This document shows positions 47,596 through 56,755 of a stretch of 64,000 nt of DNA, piece after piece; the stretch's first letter is position 1; each line of letters begins with the position of its first letter. This DNA is from Natronospira proteinivora (GTDB taxonomy: Bacteria > Pseudomonadota > Gammaproteobacteria > Natronospirales > Natronospiraceae). The stretch is from positions 62,001 to 126,000 of the forward strand of contig NZ_JALJYF010000002.1 in NCBI RefSeq assembly GCF_024170465.1. The letters are read 5' to 3'. The notes under the pieces are model-generated. The model made no database searches. It was given only the letters and a program-made list of their open reading frames with translations, and was not told the DNA's origin. The position numbers and the translations under genes were made by a program.

Positions 47596-47765
47596 CGTCA
47601 TTCCTCCTGCGAAGCGCATAGGGACCGTCTTGGTGATCGTAGACGGATTCTGGTCCAACTTGAAGCTTAATACTGGCTGGATAAACATGGAAACATGGCC
47701 TAACCTTCCCTTATCCTCTGGTAGCAGCGATTGGCATTGCCGCTTGAAACGCGGCGGGGGGCCCG

Positions 47766-48650
47766 ATGGGTGGCGCGGTTGAAGGTATCTGTGCCCTGGC
47801 GCCGGGGCGGGCCAGCATTGAGGTGCTGGAAGCCCAGCGCCAGGCTACGCCACTGGCGCTGAATATGGTGGAGAGCGCCGGGCCACCCGGCCATGTGCCT
47901 GCCCCGCCTTTGCCGCAGCTGGTGATCAGCGTGGCCCTGCACCATTCCTTTCATTACCGCTGTGATTTGGGGGCCGGGCCCTTCTCGGGCCAGGGCATCC
48001 CCCTGGATTTTGTCCTGGTGCGACCGAACTCGCCCACTTGGTGCCAGATTGACGAATGGCATCGGCTGCGCTTTCTCGGTATGCCCCTGAGTCTGGCCCG
48101 GACCCTGCTGGGCCGGAATCATGATGATCCCCTTGATTTCGGCCGCCTCCATCGGCAGCAAAACCGGGATGCCTTCATCGCCCAGGCCCTTGAGGCCATC
48201 TGGCAGGAACTGGGGCAAGGTGATGACACTTCCCGGCTGTTTCTTGAAACCACCATCGCCAGCCTCCTGGCCCGGCTGGAAAGGCTCGCGGCCCGTCAAA
48301 CAACACCTGTTCCTAACCACGGCGGCTTGACGGCTTGGCAGTCCAAGCAGGTTATGGATTACATGCGGGCCCATCTGGATCGACCGCTCTCGCTTCGGGA
48401 ACTGGCGGGGGTGGTGAATCTGTCGCCCTGGCATTTCGCCCGCACTTTTCGAGAAAGCCATGGCCTGCCGCCCCACCGTTGCCTGACTCACCTACGCCTG
48501 GAAATGGCGCGGGAGCTGTTAAGTCAGAGCCAACAATCCGTGACCGAGATCGCCAATGCCGTCGGCTACTCCTCCCAGCATCTGGCCCGCCACTTCCGAC
48601 GCCACCTGCGCTGCTCACCCAGCGAATACCGTCGCCAACACCGACACTAA
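47766..48650 (+). CDS. AraC-family transcriptional regulator
   Basis: 294 residues. The unassigned N-terminal half includes [21 protein letters not shown]. Two helix-turn-helix motifs lie in the last 100 residues ([35 protein letters not shown] and [24 protein letters not shown]). Ends with a basic RRQHRH tail. Targets unknown; it lies upstream of the iron/heme region but has no direct link to it. Confidence 0.85.
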   Translation: MGGAVEGICALAPGRASIEVLEAQRQATPLALNMVESAGPPGHVPAPPLPQLVISVALHHSFHYRCDLGAGPFSGQGIPLDFVLVRPNSPTWCQIDEWHRLRFLGMPLSLARTLLGRNHDDPLDFGRLHRQQNRDAFIAQALEAIWQELGQGDDTSRLFLETTIASLLARLERLAARQTTPVPNHGGLTAWQSKQVMDYMRAHLDRPLSLRELAGVVNLSPWHFARTFRESHGLPPHRCLTHLRLEMARELLSQSQQSVTEIANAVGYSSQHLARHFRRHLRCSPSEYRRQHRH

Positions 48651-48761
48651 ACCGCCGACCCGCACCGCAAAACCGATTCAGCCAGCGCAAGATTGAACAA
48701 GCGCCAATGGCCACACCGGGCCTAGACTCCCGGAGTTGTCCATCAAGGGAAGGAGGTTGTC

Positions 48762-50294
48762 ATGCCAAAGATGATTAAGGAATTGTTGATTATACTCATC
48801 ATGAGCGGCACGGCGTTGGCGCTGCCGCTACAGGCGGGAGAACGGCAAGTGGAAGATGCTGAGGCGCTCGGTGAGGTACATTTCCAGCCCGCTTGCCGGG
48901 AAGACTCGGCCGAGACTTTTGATCAGGGCCTGGCCCTGAAACACCACATGATGTATCAGCAGGCCCGCAGTACCTTCAGGGACTTGGCCGAAGACGATCC
49001 GGACTGTGCCATGGCCCACTGGGGGGAAGCGGCGACCTGGTTTCAGCCATTGTGGCCGGAGCGCCCGGATGAGGCGGCCCTGTCCGCGGGCCGCGAGGCC
49101 ATCGATCGGGCCCGGGAGGCCGGACCGGGCAGTGAGCGGGAAGCGGCGTTGATCGAAGCGGTCGCCGCCTTCTTCTCACCCGAAGAGAAGAGCTATGGGG
49201 AGCGCATCAGGGCCTGGGCCGAAGGCATGGAGGCCGCCTATGCCGAGCATTCCCAGGACCTGGATGTGGCCGCCCTGTACAGCCTGTCACGCCTGGCCCT
49301 GGCCATGGGCGAGGAGAGCGAGGAACGCCATCGCCTGCATGATGAAGCCGAGGCTATCCTGGCTGATATCTGGGCCGAGGAGAAACACCATCCCGGTGCC
49401 ATCCATTACGCCATCCATGCCACCGATGTGGATGGGCGGGCCGAGAATGCCCTGGAGATGATGGAGGCCTATTCCGACATCGCCCCCAGCGTGCCTCATG
49501 CCCTGCATATGCCTTCGCATATCTATGTCCGCCTGGGCGAGTGGGACGAGGTCATCGAATGGAACCGCCGCTCAGCGGATGCCGCCCGGGAACATTCAGT
49601 CAACGGGGGCATTTCCTTTCATTACATTCATGCCCTGGACTACCTGGTCTACGGCTATATGCAGCAAGGCGAGGTGGACAAGGCCCAAGCCGTCAAAGAA
49701 GAGGCTCGGGAAGTGGAACGCCACCAGCCCGGTTTCGTCTCCGCCTTTCATGCCGCGGCCATCCCGGCCCGTATAGCCGTGGAACAGAGAGACTGGGAAG
49801 CGGCCAAGGCCATCACACCCCGGGAACCGGATTACCTCCCCTGGGATGACAGCTACTGGTCCGAGGGCCTGAGCTGGTACGCCCGGGGCCTGGGTGGCGT
49901 TCACAGCGGCGAGCTTGAAGTGGCCGCCGAAGCCGAATCCCAACTCGCAACCCTGCGCGATGAAGCTGAAGCCGCCGGCGAGGAACGCTTTGCCACCTAC
50001 ATCGAGGTGGACCGAAAGATTCTGGCCGCTTGGCTGGAACATGAACAAGGCCAGGCCGAAACCGCAGTAGATCTGATGGAAGCGGCCGCCGAACTGGAAG
50101 CCACCGTGGAGAAGGACCCGGTCACCCCGGGGGCCCTCTACCCGCCCAACGAAGCCCTGGGGGACCTGCTGTTGGCAATGGATCGGCCCCGGCAGGCCCT
50201 GAATGCCTACCAGGCCTCCGAAGACATCTGGCCCGGGCGGCGCAATACCCGGGCCGGAATGGAAGAAGCACAAGAGGCATTTGCCCGCCGCTAA
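48762..50294 (+). CDS. exported TPR-repeat protein
   Basis: 510 residues, strongly acidic, with signal peptide LLIILIMSGTALALPLQA and AGGAGG before the ATG. Helical repeats start at QGLALKHHMMYQQARSTFRDLAEDDPDCAMAHWGEAAT, a pattern typical of periplasmic TPR proteins. His-rich segments (IHYAIHATD, HALHMPSHIYVRLG) recur. The binding partner is unknown. It ends before the perfect terminator hairpin at 50302 and just precedes the Fur box and TonB-receptor operon. Confidence 0.8.
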   Translation: MPKMIKELLIILIMSGTALALPLQAGERQVEDAEALGEVHFQPACREDSAETFDQGLALKHHMMYQQARSTFRDLAEDDPDCAMAHWGEAATWFQPLWPERPDEAALSAGREAIDRAREAGPGSEREAALIEAVAAFFSPEEKSYGERIRAWAEGMEAAYAEHSQDLDVAALYSLSRLALAMGEESEERHRLHDEAEAILADIWAEEKHHPGAIHYAIHATDVDGRAENALEMMEAYSDIAPSVPHALHMPSHIYVRLGEWDEVIEWNRRSADAAREHSVNGGISFHYIHALDYLVYGYMQQGEVDKAQAVKEEAREVERHQPGFVSAFHAAAIPARIAVEQRDWEAAKAITPREPDYLPWDDSYWSEGLSWYARGLGGVHSGELEVAAEAESQLATLRDEAEAAGEERFATYIEVDRKILAAWLEHEQGQAETAVDLMEAAAELEATVEKDPVTPGALYPPNEALGDLLLAMDRPRQALNAYQASEDIWPGRRNTRAGMEEAQEAFARR

Positions 50295-50301
50295 GACGCT
50301 C

Positions 50302-50338
50302 GGTGCATCACCCGGCAACACGCGCCGGGTGATGCACC
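50302..50338 (+). terminator. 15-bp perfect hairpin after the TPR gene
   Basis: GGTGCATCACCCGGC (50302-50316) and its exact inverse (50324-50338) with a seven-base loop. No long T-run follows (CTCTCGTTTC), but position eight bases after the stop and the perfect stem support an mRNA 3' end. Confidence 0.65.
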
Positions 50339-50404
50339 CTCTCGTTTCACATCGACACCCTGCTTATAAGCCCCATTTCCCCATCAAGACTTGACTTACA
50401 AATA

Positions 50405-50421
50405 GGAATGATTATCATTCC
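50405..50421 (+). promoter_or_regulatory. Fur box upstream of the heme-type TonB receptor
   Basis: GGAATGATTATCATTCC is a perfect 17-base palindrome and matches the classic Fur site (GATAATGATTATCATT-like). TTGACT at 50391 and TATCAT at 50413 could be -35 and -10, 16 bases apart, so Fur-Fe binding would block the -10. The ATG of the receptor is about 105 bases further on. Confidence 0.85.
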
Positions 50422-50526
50422 CACTCATTCGCCCAAGCCAACCCGGGACCCTTCCCGTGCGGCCAGCCAGGGTGTGAGCACGCGGCGATCGCCGCCCCAC
50501 TCCACACCGAACATGCTGGCTGAACC

Positions 50527-52548
50527 ATGGCGAAATACCCTCTCAATCCAAGGACGCTGGTCTGCGTCACCCCTTTGCTTGTCGGCCTGGCCATGCCCCT
50601 TAGCAGCGGGGCGGAAACCAAAGACGACGCCGCACTGACCCCTTTCAAGCTGGATGAAATCACCGTCACCAGCACCCGCACGCCGCGCATCATGCGCGAA
50701 GTGCCCATCCGCACGGACATCGTCGACCGCGAGACCCTGGATCGCCAGATGAGCCGGGACCTGGCCGATGCCCTGCGGCTGCTGCCCGGGGTGCGTCTTA
50801 CCGAGATTCACGGCAAACAAGGCGAGGCGGTCTCCATTCAGGGCCTGGATGGGGACCGGGTGCTGGTGCTGGTGGATGGATTCCCGGCTGCCGCCTCCAC
50901 CGGCAGCACGGTGGACGTCACCCAGATCGCGGTGGCGGATATTGAAAGGATCGAAGTAATCCGGGGGGCGCAATCGGCCCTGTATGGCTCGGAAGCCATG
51001 GGCGGGGTCATCAATGTGATCACCCGCCACCCCACCCATAACCGGGCGCGACTCGAAGCCCGCGCCGGCAGTCGAGGCAGCGTGGGCGAAGATGATGCCC
51101 CTCATAGCGGCCAGCTTCAAGGCAATGTCACGCTCGGCGGGCAGCGCCTGTCCGGGGAGCTCACCGGCGACTGGCGCCGGGACGACGGCTTTTCCATGGA
51201 TCCATCAAGCTACGCCCAGGACCGCCACCAACTGGAGCATCGCAACCTTTCAGGCCGCTTCGATTGGGATCTCAACACCGGCACCACCCTTACCGCCCGA
51301 CCGGCCCATTTCCATGAAGACAAGCGCCAACGTCTCGCGGTCAACCTGCCCGGTGGACGGGAAGGCCAGCGGATTCGCTACGAGACGGTGGATCAGCCCA
51401 GTCTGCAGACGGGTATCCAGAACCGAGGCATTGAAGGCGGATGGGGGCTGCGCAGTCATTGGTCCGATTTCGAGAACCAGGTGGATGAACGCCGCCCGGA
51501 CGGCACGCTGATCAGCCGCCGGGAGTCACGCATTGAGTCCGGCCGGGTGGAAGGGCAATGGAACCGTTGGGTGGGAGATCAGCAGGAGTGGACCGTAGGT
51601 GGTCTGGTCCGCCAGCAACGGCTTTCGCAGCAAATCGACGGCACCGATGAAATCCCCCCCGGCACCCGCCACGACAATCAGGAGCTGTTTGCCCAAAGCA
51701 GCCTGTTTCTGAGTGAAAACCTGGAGCTATTGCCCGGCGTGCGGCTTCAGAACGACAGTGATTTCGGCGGATTCACCAGTCCCAGCTTCAACGTCCTCTG
51801 GGCCCGCCCGGGGGATCGCGGCCTGCTCAACCTGCGAACCGGGGTGGGCCGGGGCTACCGGGTACCCAACCTCAAGGAACGCTACTTCGCCTTCGACCAG
51901 AGCGACCGGGGCTACATGGTCATGGGCAATCCCGAGCTGTCGCCGGAACGTTCCACCAGTGTGCAGCTCGGTCTGGAATGGCTGCCCGATGCCCCCCGGG
52001 CGCCCCAGCTGGACATCAACCTCTACCACAACCGCATCCGCAATCTGATCGCCACCGAATTCAATCCGGCGCGCTCCGCCGAAGAAGGACTGCAGGTGTT
52101 TGATTACCAGAACGTGGGCCAGGCCTCGACTCGGGGCGTGGAGAGCAGCCTGCGCTGGTCGCCATGGGAGCGCTGGCAGCTGGCCTTCGGCTACACCTGG
52201 CTGGACGCCGAGGACGGGGAAACCGGTAATCGCTTGGTGCAGCGGCCCCGCCACCATGCCACCTCCGAAGTGAGCTATCACCATGGCGCCTTCCAAACCT
52301 CGCTGAGCGCGCGCTACCAGTCCCGTGTCTTCATCGACAGCGCCAATGAAGACAGCTCACCGGCCTGGACCCGCCTGCGCCTGCGGGCCCAGTGGACCAC
52401 CGAGGCCCTGGCCACCCCACTGACGCTCTTGATGGGCGTGGACAACCTGCTCGACGACACCCGCGACTTCCAGGACCCCAGCGATATCCGCCCCGATGGG
52501 GGGCGGCATATCTTTTTGGGGCTGCGCCTGGACTGGCGTGATTTCTAA
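50527..52548 (+). CDS. TonB-dependent receptor (heme/iron type)
   Basis: 673 residues. Signal MAKYPLNPRTLVCVTPLLVGLAMPLSSGA; TonB box DEITVTSTRT; plug DALRLLPGVRLTEIHGKQGEAVSIQGLDGDRVLVLVDGFP and IEVIRGAQSALYGSEAMGGVINVIT; 22-strand barrel ending LGLRLDWRDF. Near GYRVPNLKERYFAFDQS, the FRAP/NPNL-like region of heme receptors is recognisable (VPNLKERYF...MGNPELSPERS). Fur-controlled and directly followed by an HmuY-type lipoprotein, so heme is the likely cargo. Confidence 0.88.
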   Translation: MAKYPLNPRTLVCVTPLLVGLAMPLSSGAETKDDAALTPFKLDEITVTSTRTPRIMREVPIRTDIVDRETLDRQMSRDLADALRLLPGVRLTEIHGKQGEAVSIQGLDGDRVLVLVDGFPAAASTGSTVDVTQIAVADIERIEVIRGAQSALYGSEAMGGVINVITRHPTHNRARLEARAGSRGSVGEDDAPHSGQLQGNVTLGGQRLSGELTGDWRRDDGFSMDPSSYAQDRHQLEHRNLSGRFDWDLNTGTTLTARPAHFHEDKRQRLAVNLPGGREGQRIRYETVDQPSLQTGIQNRGIEGGWGLRSHWSDFENQVDERRPDGTLISRRESRIESGRVEGQWNRWVGDQQEWTVGGLVRQQRLSQQIDGTDEIPPGTRHDNQELFAQSSLFLSENLELLPGVRLQNDSDFGGFTSPSFNVLWARPGDRGLLNLRTGVGRGYRVPNLKERYFAFDQSDRGYMVMGNPELSPERSTSVQLGLEWLPDAPRAPQLDINLYHNRIRNLIATEFNPARSAEEGLQVFDYQNVGQASTRGVESSLRWSPWERWQLAFGYTWLDAEDGETGNRLVQRPRHHATSEVSYHHGAFQTSLSARYQSRVFIDSANEDSSPAWTRLRLRAQWTTEALATPLTLLMGVDNLLDDTRDFQDPSDIRPDGGRHIFLGLRLDWRDF

Positions 52549-52577
52549 GCAAGCACCACAGCAACGGAGACAAGACC

Positions 52578-53771
52578 ATGCGACAGACCAAAAGCCAACA
52601 GTCACTGATGAACAAACCGGGGAACCGTCTGGCCCTGTGCCTGACCCTGGCCTTGAGTGGATCGCTGGCCGGCTGCTTTAGCAGCAGCGACAGCGATTCA
52701 CCCGGCAACGGCAGTGATAACGGCGACAACGATACCGAATACCAGGCCATCACCCTTGATGCCACTGACTCGGATCAATGGACCCACCTGAATCTGGACA
52801 ATGGTGAGGTGGTAAGCGCCGAACAAGACTGGCATATCGCGGCCCGCCGCACCGACCTCAAGCTCAACGGCGGTGCCTCCGGCGAGGCGGATGTGGTGGG
52901 TGCTCTGATCCAGGCCCAGGAAGACTATTACGACGATGAGGGCAATCCCGATCCCAACATCTTCTTGAACCGACAGGCCGACGATGAACTGGACACCCTG
53001 CTGGCCGAGTTTGACGAACCCGATGACCAGGACTGGTACCGGGAGCATATTACCAACGCCTTCGATGACGACTGGTATCTCTACGACCCGGCCAGCGGCA
53101 ACATGGAGGCCAACAGCAACCTCGGCTGGCTGGTACGTGGCCATGATGGCGAAAGCTACGCCGCCCTGGTGGTGGAGGATTTCCTCTTCCGCACCCGGGC
53201 CGGGGAAGGGGTTGAAGCCATCGAATTCGACCTCCGGGTCCAGCCGGCCGGGGCTTCCGGCTTTGAACAAACCTTCAGCCTGCGGGAAGACGATGGCATC
53301 ATCCCCGCCAGCGGGGGCGTGGTCTGCTTCCACTTTGCCGACAACGGTGGAAGCAGCGACTGCAGCAGCGACGATTGGGACGTTCAACTGGGCTTTGAAG
53401 GACGCGACGTCTTTCTGCGCAGCAACAGCGGCCCCAGCGGACCCGGCCAGGGTGGCCTGTTCGGTCCCATGGATCGTGACGATCTGGATGAATACCAGGA
53501 AGCCACCTATACCCCGGGTGGACAAAGCATTGCCCATCACTACAGTGCTGACACCACCGGCGGGGTCTTCGCTGAACACAGCTGGTACGCCTACAACCTG
53601 GAAGGCCGTCACCAACTCTGGCCCAACTACCGCGTCTATCTCATCGACAGCGATGAAAACCAGGACGATGCCCCCCGCTATGCCCTGCAAGTCACCGACT
53701 ACTACGACGACGCTGGCGAGTCCGGCCATGTAAGCCTGCGTTATCGGGAAGCACCCGGGGAAGATGAGTAA
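52578..53771 (+). CDS. HmuY-family heme-binding lipoprotein
   Basis: 397 residues, lipobox SLAGC (Cys33), then a Ser/Asp/Gly linker. Two HmuY-like segments are visible: WHIAARRTDLKLNGG near 80-95, and CFHFADNGGSSDCSSDDWDVQLGF near 255. The C-terminal HSWYAYNLEGRHQLWPNYRVYLI completes the family pattern. Likely surface or periplasmic heme acquisition for the receptor 29 bases upstream. Highly acidic. His/Met in IAHHYS and HSWYAY are possible iron ligands, not proven. Confidence 0.88.
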   Translation: MRQTKSQQSLMNKPGNRLALCLTLALSGSLAGCFSSSDSDSPGNGSDNGDNDTEYQAITLDATDSDQWTHLNLDNGEVVSAEQDWHIAARRTDLKLNGGASGEADVVGALIQAQEDYYDDEGNPDPNIFLNRQADDELDTLLAEFDEPDDQDWYREHITNAFDDDWYLYDPASGNMEANSNLGWLVRGHDGESYAALVVEDFLFRTRAGEGVEAIEFDLRVQPAGASGFEQTFSLREDDGIIPASGGVVCFHFADNGGSSDCSSDDWDVQLGFEGRDVFLRSNSGPSGPGQGGLFGPMDRDDLDEYQEATYTPGGQSIAHHYSADTTGGVFAEHSWYAYNLEGRHQLWPNYRVYLIDSDENQDDAPRYALQVTDYYDDAGESGHVSLRYREAPGEDE

Positions 53772-53785
53772 AGCAGGCAGGACCA

Positions 53786-54436
53786 ATGAGCATGGATAAC
53801 AAGGCATTGGCCTCGCAATTGCGCTGTCCCGGCGGCAGGAATGCCGTCGGGGTGGCCCAGGCCATGAATGAAGCCAATCAGGCCATCAATCGACGTTGCA
53901 TTCGGGCCCTGTCGCCACAAGCCGGGGAACGGGTACTGGAAATCGGCCAGGGCAATGGGGCCTTTGCCGATTTCATTACTGGCTCGGCCCCGGGGGTGGA
54001 TTACACCGGGGTCGACTGGTCACCCACCATGGTGGCCGAAGCCGCACGACTCAATCGCCACTTGTTAATGCATCATCGGGCGCGCTTTCTCCACGCCAGC
54101 GTACAGCAACTGCCCCTGGCCGATGGCCAGTTCGACAGCATCCTGAGCGTTCATTGTCTTTATTTCTGGGACCCTCTGAATCAGGCACTGGACGAAATTC
54201 GCCGTGTCATGGCACCGGGTGCCCGGCTCTGCCTGGCCTTCGGTGAACGGGCCTTCATGGAATCCCTTGCCTTTACCGCCCATGGTTTTAATCTGCCCGA
54301 CCTGCAGGCCGTTTGTGATCAGCTGACCCGGCGGGGCTTGCAGATCCAGCGTGTGGATGATCATTGGGAAACCGGGCTGAGCAATAATGGCCAAATGGTG
54401 GAAAAACATAGCCATATCCTGCTGGCCCGAGTCTGA
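53786..54436 (+). CDS. class I SAM-dependent methyltransferase
   Basis: 216 residues. Motif I is VLEIGQGNGAFADFI, the acidic loop GVDWSP, and motif II/post II lies in FDSILSVHCLYFWDPLNQALDEIRRVMAPGARLCLAFGE. Ubie-like fold, no membrane segment. Fifteen bases after the HmuY gene on the same strand, so probably part of the Fur-controlled operon. Substrate unknown. Confidence 0.83.
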   Translation: MSMDNKALASQLRCPGGRNAVGVAQAMNEANQAINRRCIRALSPQAGERVLEIGQGNGAFADFITGSAPGVDYTGVDWSPTMVAEAARLNRHLLMHHRARFLHASVQQLPLADGQFDSILSVHCLYFWDPLNQALDEIRRVMAPGARLCLAFGERAFMESLAFTAHGFNLPDLQAVCDQLTRRGLQIQRVDDHWETGLSNNGQMVEKHSHILLARV

Positions 54437-54533
54437 TCATTGTCAGATCAATTGGAGGGCGCCCGGCCCGACCGGAGAGGGCCTTGCAGACCTTTTCCGG
54501 GCGAGCCTGGGCCACGTCATGGCAGGCGCCCTG

Positions 54534-55523
54534 TCACTCTCCCCAAGCCGCATTGCGACAAGCGGCGGGTTCGGTTTCAAGGCGTTCGCCCAGGGTTTCC
54601 CGGATGGCGGCGCTGGTGTTGTCGATTTCCCCTGACTGCCAGCGGGATTCCAGATCGAACATGGATCGCCAGATGGGGCCGTTGTCATCAGGCGTGACCC
54701 GAATCTGCTCACATTCCTGCTTCAAGCTATCCCAGGCGGCCACCACCGAATCCCAGAAGGCCTGGTTTTCCTGCCAGTAGTCGGCCGCCTGCTCAAAGGC
54801 CGCGGCATCGCTGTCCACGACACGATACTCATTCAGACCAATCTCGCGGACCAGGACCCTGTCACTGTCACTTGTCAGTTCAATCTTTCGGTTGTCCTGT
54901 TCATGCCACCAGCCGGTCTCGGTCACAGTGTGGCGATTGACCGCGCCCAGCACATCGTAGTCATCTCGGCTGGTGTGTTCCCGTCGCGGCAATGGCCGCC
55001 AGGTACGATGGCCGGTCCACTCCGAGAAGTTGGCGTGGTGTTCCCAATGACCCAGGCTTTCGTAGCGGGGACTGTCATCCACCTGGGTCACAGATTGCAG
55101 CCATTGGCCCCGAACGGCCTCCGGTGACAATGTCTCCCGTTCCCACTGACCGTTGCCTGCATATTCAAAGATGGCCTCCGGCTGGTAGATCCATTCCTGG
55201 CGCCAATGCTTGAGTGGTCGGTCGTGGTCTTCACCCACCATCAGAATATGCTGAAGGACGATGCGATCCGGCTCGTCCACAATCACCTTGACCCGTTCCA
55301 GACCGCTGGATTGCTGATCGTCCCGCAGCTCGTAATCGGCCAACAGGGGCAGCGATTCAAAGAAGTTGAAATGAACCCGGTAGTCACCGGTCATGGCCCG
55401 GATGGCCGAGCGATCCTGTTCCAGTGTCTGGATCTGCTGTTCATCGGATGACTGCCCCGTTGAGGCACAGCCTGTGATTGCCAGCCCCATCGCCGACAAG
55501 AAAATAACAGTCTCGCGTTGCAT
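54534..55523 (-). CDS. DUF6607-like lipoprotein
   Basis: 329 residues; signal FLSAMGLAITGC with lipobox ITGC (Cys19). Mature part rich in Trp/His/Asp: HWRQEWIYQPEAIFEYAGNGQWERETLSPEAVRGQWLQSV and WTGHRTWRPLPRREHTSRDDYDVL are family-typical. The group is often found beside iron-uptake genes; biochemical role unknown. Converges on the methyltransferase (97-base gap, no gene, no clear terminator) and is divergent from the Irr-like operon with Fur-box-like sites between. Confidence 0.78.
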   Translation of the reverse strand: MQRETVIFLSAMGLAITGCASTGQSSDEQQIQTLEQDRSAIRAMTGDYRVHFNFFESLPLLADYELRDDQQSSGLERVKVIVDEPDRIVLQHILMVGEDHDRPLKHWRQEWIYQPEAIFEYAGNGQWERETLSPEAVRGQWLQSVTQVDDSPRYESLGHWEHHANFSEWTGHRTWRPLPRREHTSRDDYDVLGAVNRHTVTETGWWHEQDNRKIELTSDSDRVLVREIGLNEYRVVDSDAAAFEQAADYWQENQAFWDSVVAAWDSLKQECEQIRVTPDDNGPIWRSMFDLESRWQSGEIDNTSAAIRETLGERLETEPAACRNAAWGE

Positions 55524-55702
55524 TCACTCTCTCCTGATATGACTTCATTCCGGCCGGGCGAAACGCACGGCCGATTCTGAATATGAGATTGGGAACGCCG
55601 GCTGGCTGGCCCCGGGCGGGGCATCTGGCTGGCTGTGGCGTATGGGTCAAAAGCACGCCTGGCTGGCTAGGGGCTGGCTTGGCGAGATCAAACACCATTC
55701 TA

Positions 55703-55722
55703 AATGAGAACAATTCTCGATT
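55703..55722 (-). promoter_or_regulatory. Fur-box-like site facing the DUF6607 gene
   Basis: AATGAGAACAATTCTCGATT contains GAGAA-CAA-TTCTC, a near-perfect dyad of the Fur type, about 180 bases upstream of the DUF6607 start. The bases between it and that gene contain only GC-rich direct words (GGCTGGCTGG near 55600-55680) and no gene. Confidence 0.6.
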
Positions 55723-55805
55723 CCATAAAATAAACGCCACCCCAGCCGGAATGCTGGCGTCGGTGTTCACTCTGGATTCGGTCCAATCTTCCCAGTGACT
55801 CTACC

Positions 55806-55826
55806 AATGCGAATGATTCTCGTTTA
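55806..55826 (+). promoter_or_regulatory. Fur-box-like site before the Irr-like/hemP operon
   Basis: AATGCGAATGATTCTCGTTT (55806-55825) resembles experimentally known gammaproteobacterial Fur sites of the form AATGCGAATTATTCTCATTT. It lies 35 bases upstream of the ATG at 55861. Confidence 0.75.
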
Positions 55827-55860
55827 CATTGATACCCATCGCAAACATCGGTGAGGCGTC

Positions 55861-56100
55861 ATGGCTCGTCCGTCGTACTGGACAGTGGAGGTTCGTGACC
55901 GGCCGCGGAGCGGGACGCAGGTCAGGCTGTACCAGGCGGCAGGCTACCGTCGTTACTGGGACGGCGAGATGGCCCGTTCCCTGTGCCGCAACTGCCGGCT
56001 GCGGCCGGGTGCCTGGAGCGTCCCCAAGCGAAAGGTCCATGCCCTGTTCCTGGCGGCAGCCCGAATCGCCTCACAACTGGAATCACAAAAGGAGTTACCC
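55861..56100 (+). CDS. in-frame upstream extension or separate small CxxC reading frame
   Basis: An ATG at 55861 with GAGG upstream opens 80 codons that run without stop into the Irr-like gene. The peptide begins MARPSYWTVEVRDRP and contains LCRNCRLRPG, a single CxxC, and an amphipathic helix KVHALFLAAARIASQLE. Third codon positions are G/C-rich like real genes here. If read it yields a 238-residue fused regulator; if not it is a leader. A strong AGGAG before 56101 argues that the regulator also has its own start. Confidence 0.45.
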
Positions 56101-56577
56101 ATGTCCCAACTAGCCATCGCCGCCGAAGACACCGAGTCATTACCCGACCGATCGCGTGAGCCCTGGCGGAGCCTGGCCCAGCGTCTGCGGGACCACGGGC
56201 TGATCCCCACCCGACCCCGGCTGCTGATTGCCGAGCGGGTTTATTCCGGGCCCAATCATTTCACCGCCGAGGACCTGTTCACTCATCTGCGATCCGGCCG
56301 TTGCCGCTGCGCCCGGGCCACCATCTACAACACCCTGTCGGAATTCGCCGAGCAAAAGCTGGTGCAGGTGCTTTACGTGGACAACGGTCCGGCCATCTAC
56401 GACCGTACCACCGCCCCCCATGCTCATGTTTACAACATGGATACGGGGGAAATTCGGGACGCCGATCCCCAGGAATTCCATCTCACCGAACCCCGCCTGC
56501 CGGAGGGCATCATGCTGGAGGACATGCAGATCGTGCTTCGGGTCCGGGACAAGAACAAGGAGAAGGGGCATGTCTGA
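56101..56577 (+). CDS. Fur-family regulator, Irr-like
   Basis: 158 residues. Winged helix LAQRLRDHGLIPTRPRLLIAERVYSGPNHFTAEDLFTHLRSGRCRCARATIYNTLSEFAEQKLV, then the metal/heme-binding region TTAPHAHVYNMDTGEIRD, with His-x-His as in Irr and Fur. The paired CxxC structural zinc motifs of Fur are absent; a CRC lies in the DNA-binding domain instead. Irr-type proteins respond to heme, which suits the neighbouring hemP. Start chosen at 56101 (AGGAG seven bases upstream). Confidence 0.82.
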   Translation: MSQLAIAAEDTESLPDRSREPWRSLAQRLRDHGLIPTRPRLLIAERVYSGPNHFTAEDLFTHLRSGRCRCARATIYNTLSEFAEQKLVQVLYVDNGPAIYDRTTAPHAHVYNMDTGEIRDADPQEFHLTEPRLPEGIMLEDMQIVLRVRDKNKEKGHV

Positions 56578-56755
56578 GGAGAGCAAGGAAGCGGAGCGCC
56601 CAGCGGGGCCATCTCCCAAATCGACGGATCGGCATCCACCCAGAAGAATCAACAGCGAATGGCTCTTGGGGCAAAGCCGGGAAGTGATCATCCGCCACCG
56701 GGGCCGGGAATATCACCTGCGCATGACTCGCAGTGGCAAGTTGATCCTCAATTAG
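56570..56755 (+). CDS. hemP: hemin uptake protein HemP
   Basis: 61 residues. The C-terminal RINSEWLLGQSREVIIRHRG and REYHLRMTRSGKLILN form the complete HemP signature; the N-terminal 25 residues are Pro/Ser-rich. ATG at 56570 (AAGGAGAAGGGGC upstream) overlaps the Irr-like stop by eight bases, so the two are coupled. In Burkholderia and others HemP is required for hemin use under Fur control and may act as a regulator. Confidence 0.88.
   Translation: MSEESKEAERPAGPSPKSTDRHPPRRINSEWLLGQSREVIIRHRGREYHLRMTRSGKLILN

Noticed and set aside
52698-53807. 369-codon minus-strand frame over the HmuY gene
   Set aside because: A mirror of the acidic HmuY gene, Val/Ile/Gly-rich with no motif; the plus strand has lipobox and family motifs.
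55829-56113. 94-codon plus-strand frame overlapping the Irr-like leader in another phase
   Set aside because: Arg/Gly-rich composition typical of an out-of-phase frame; the 55861 frame has better codon bias and a ribosome site.
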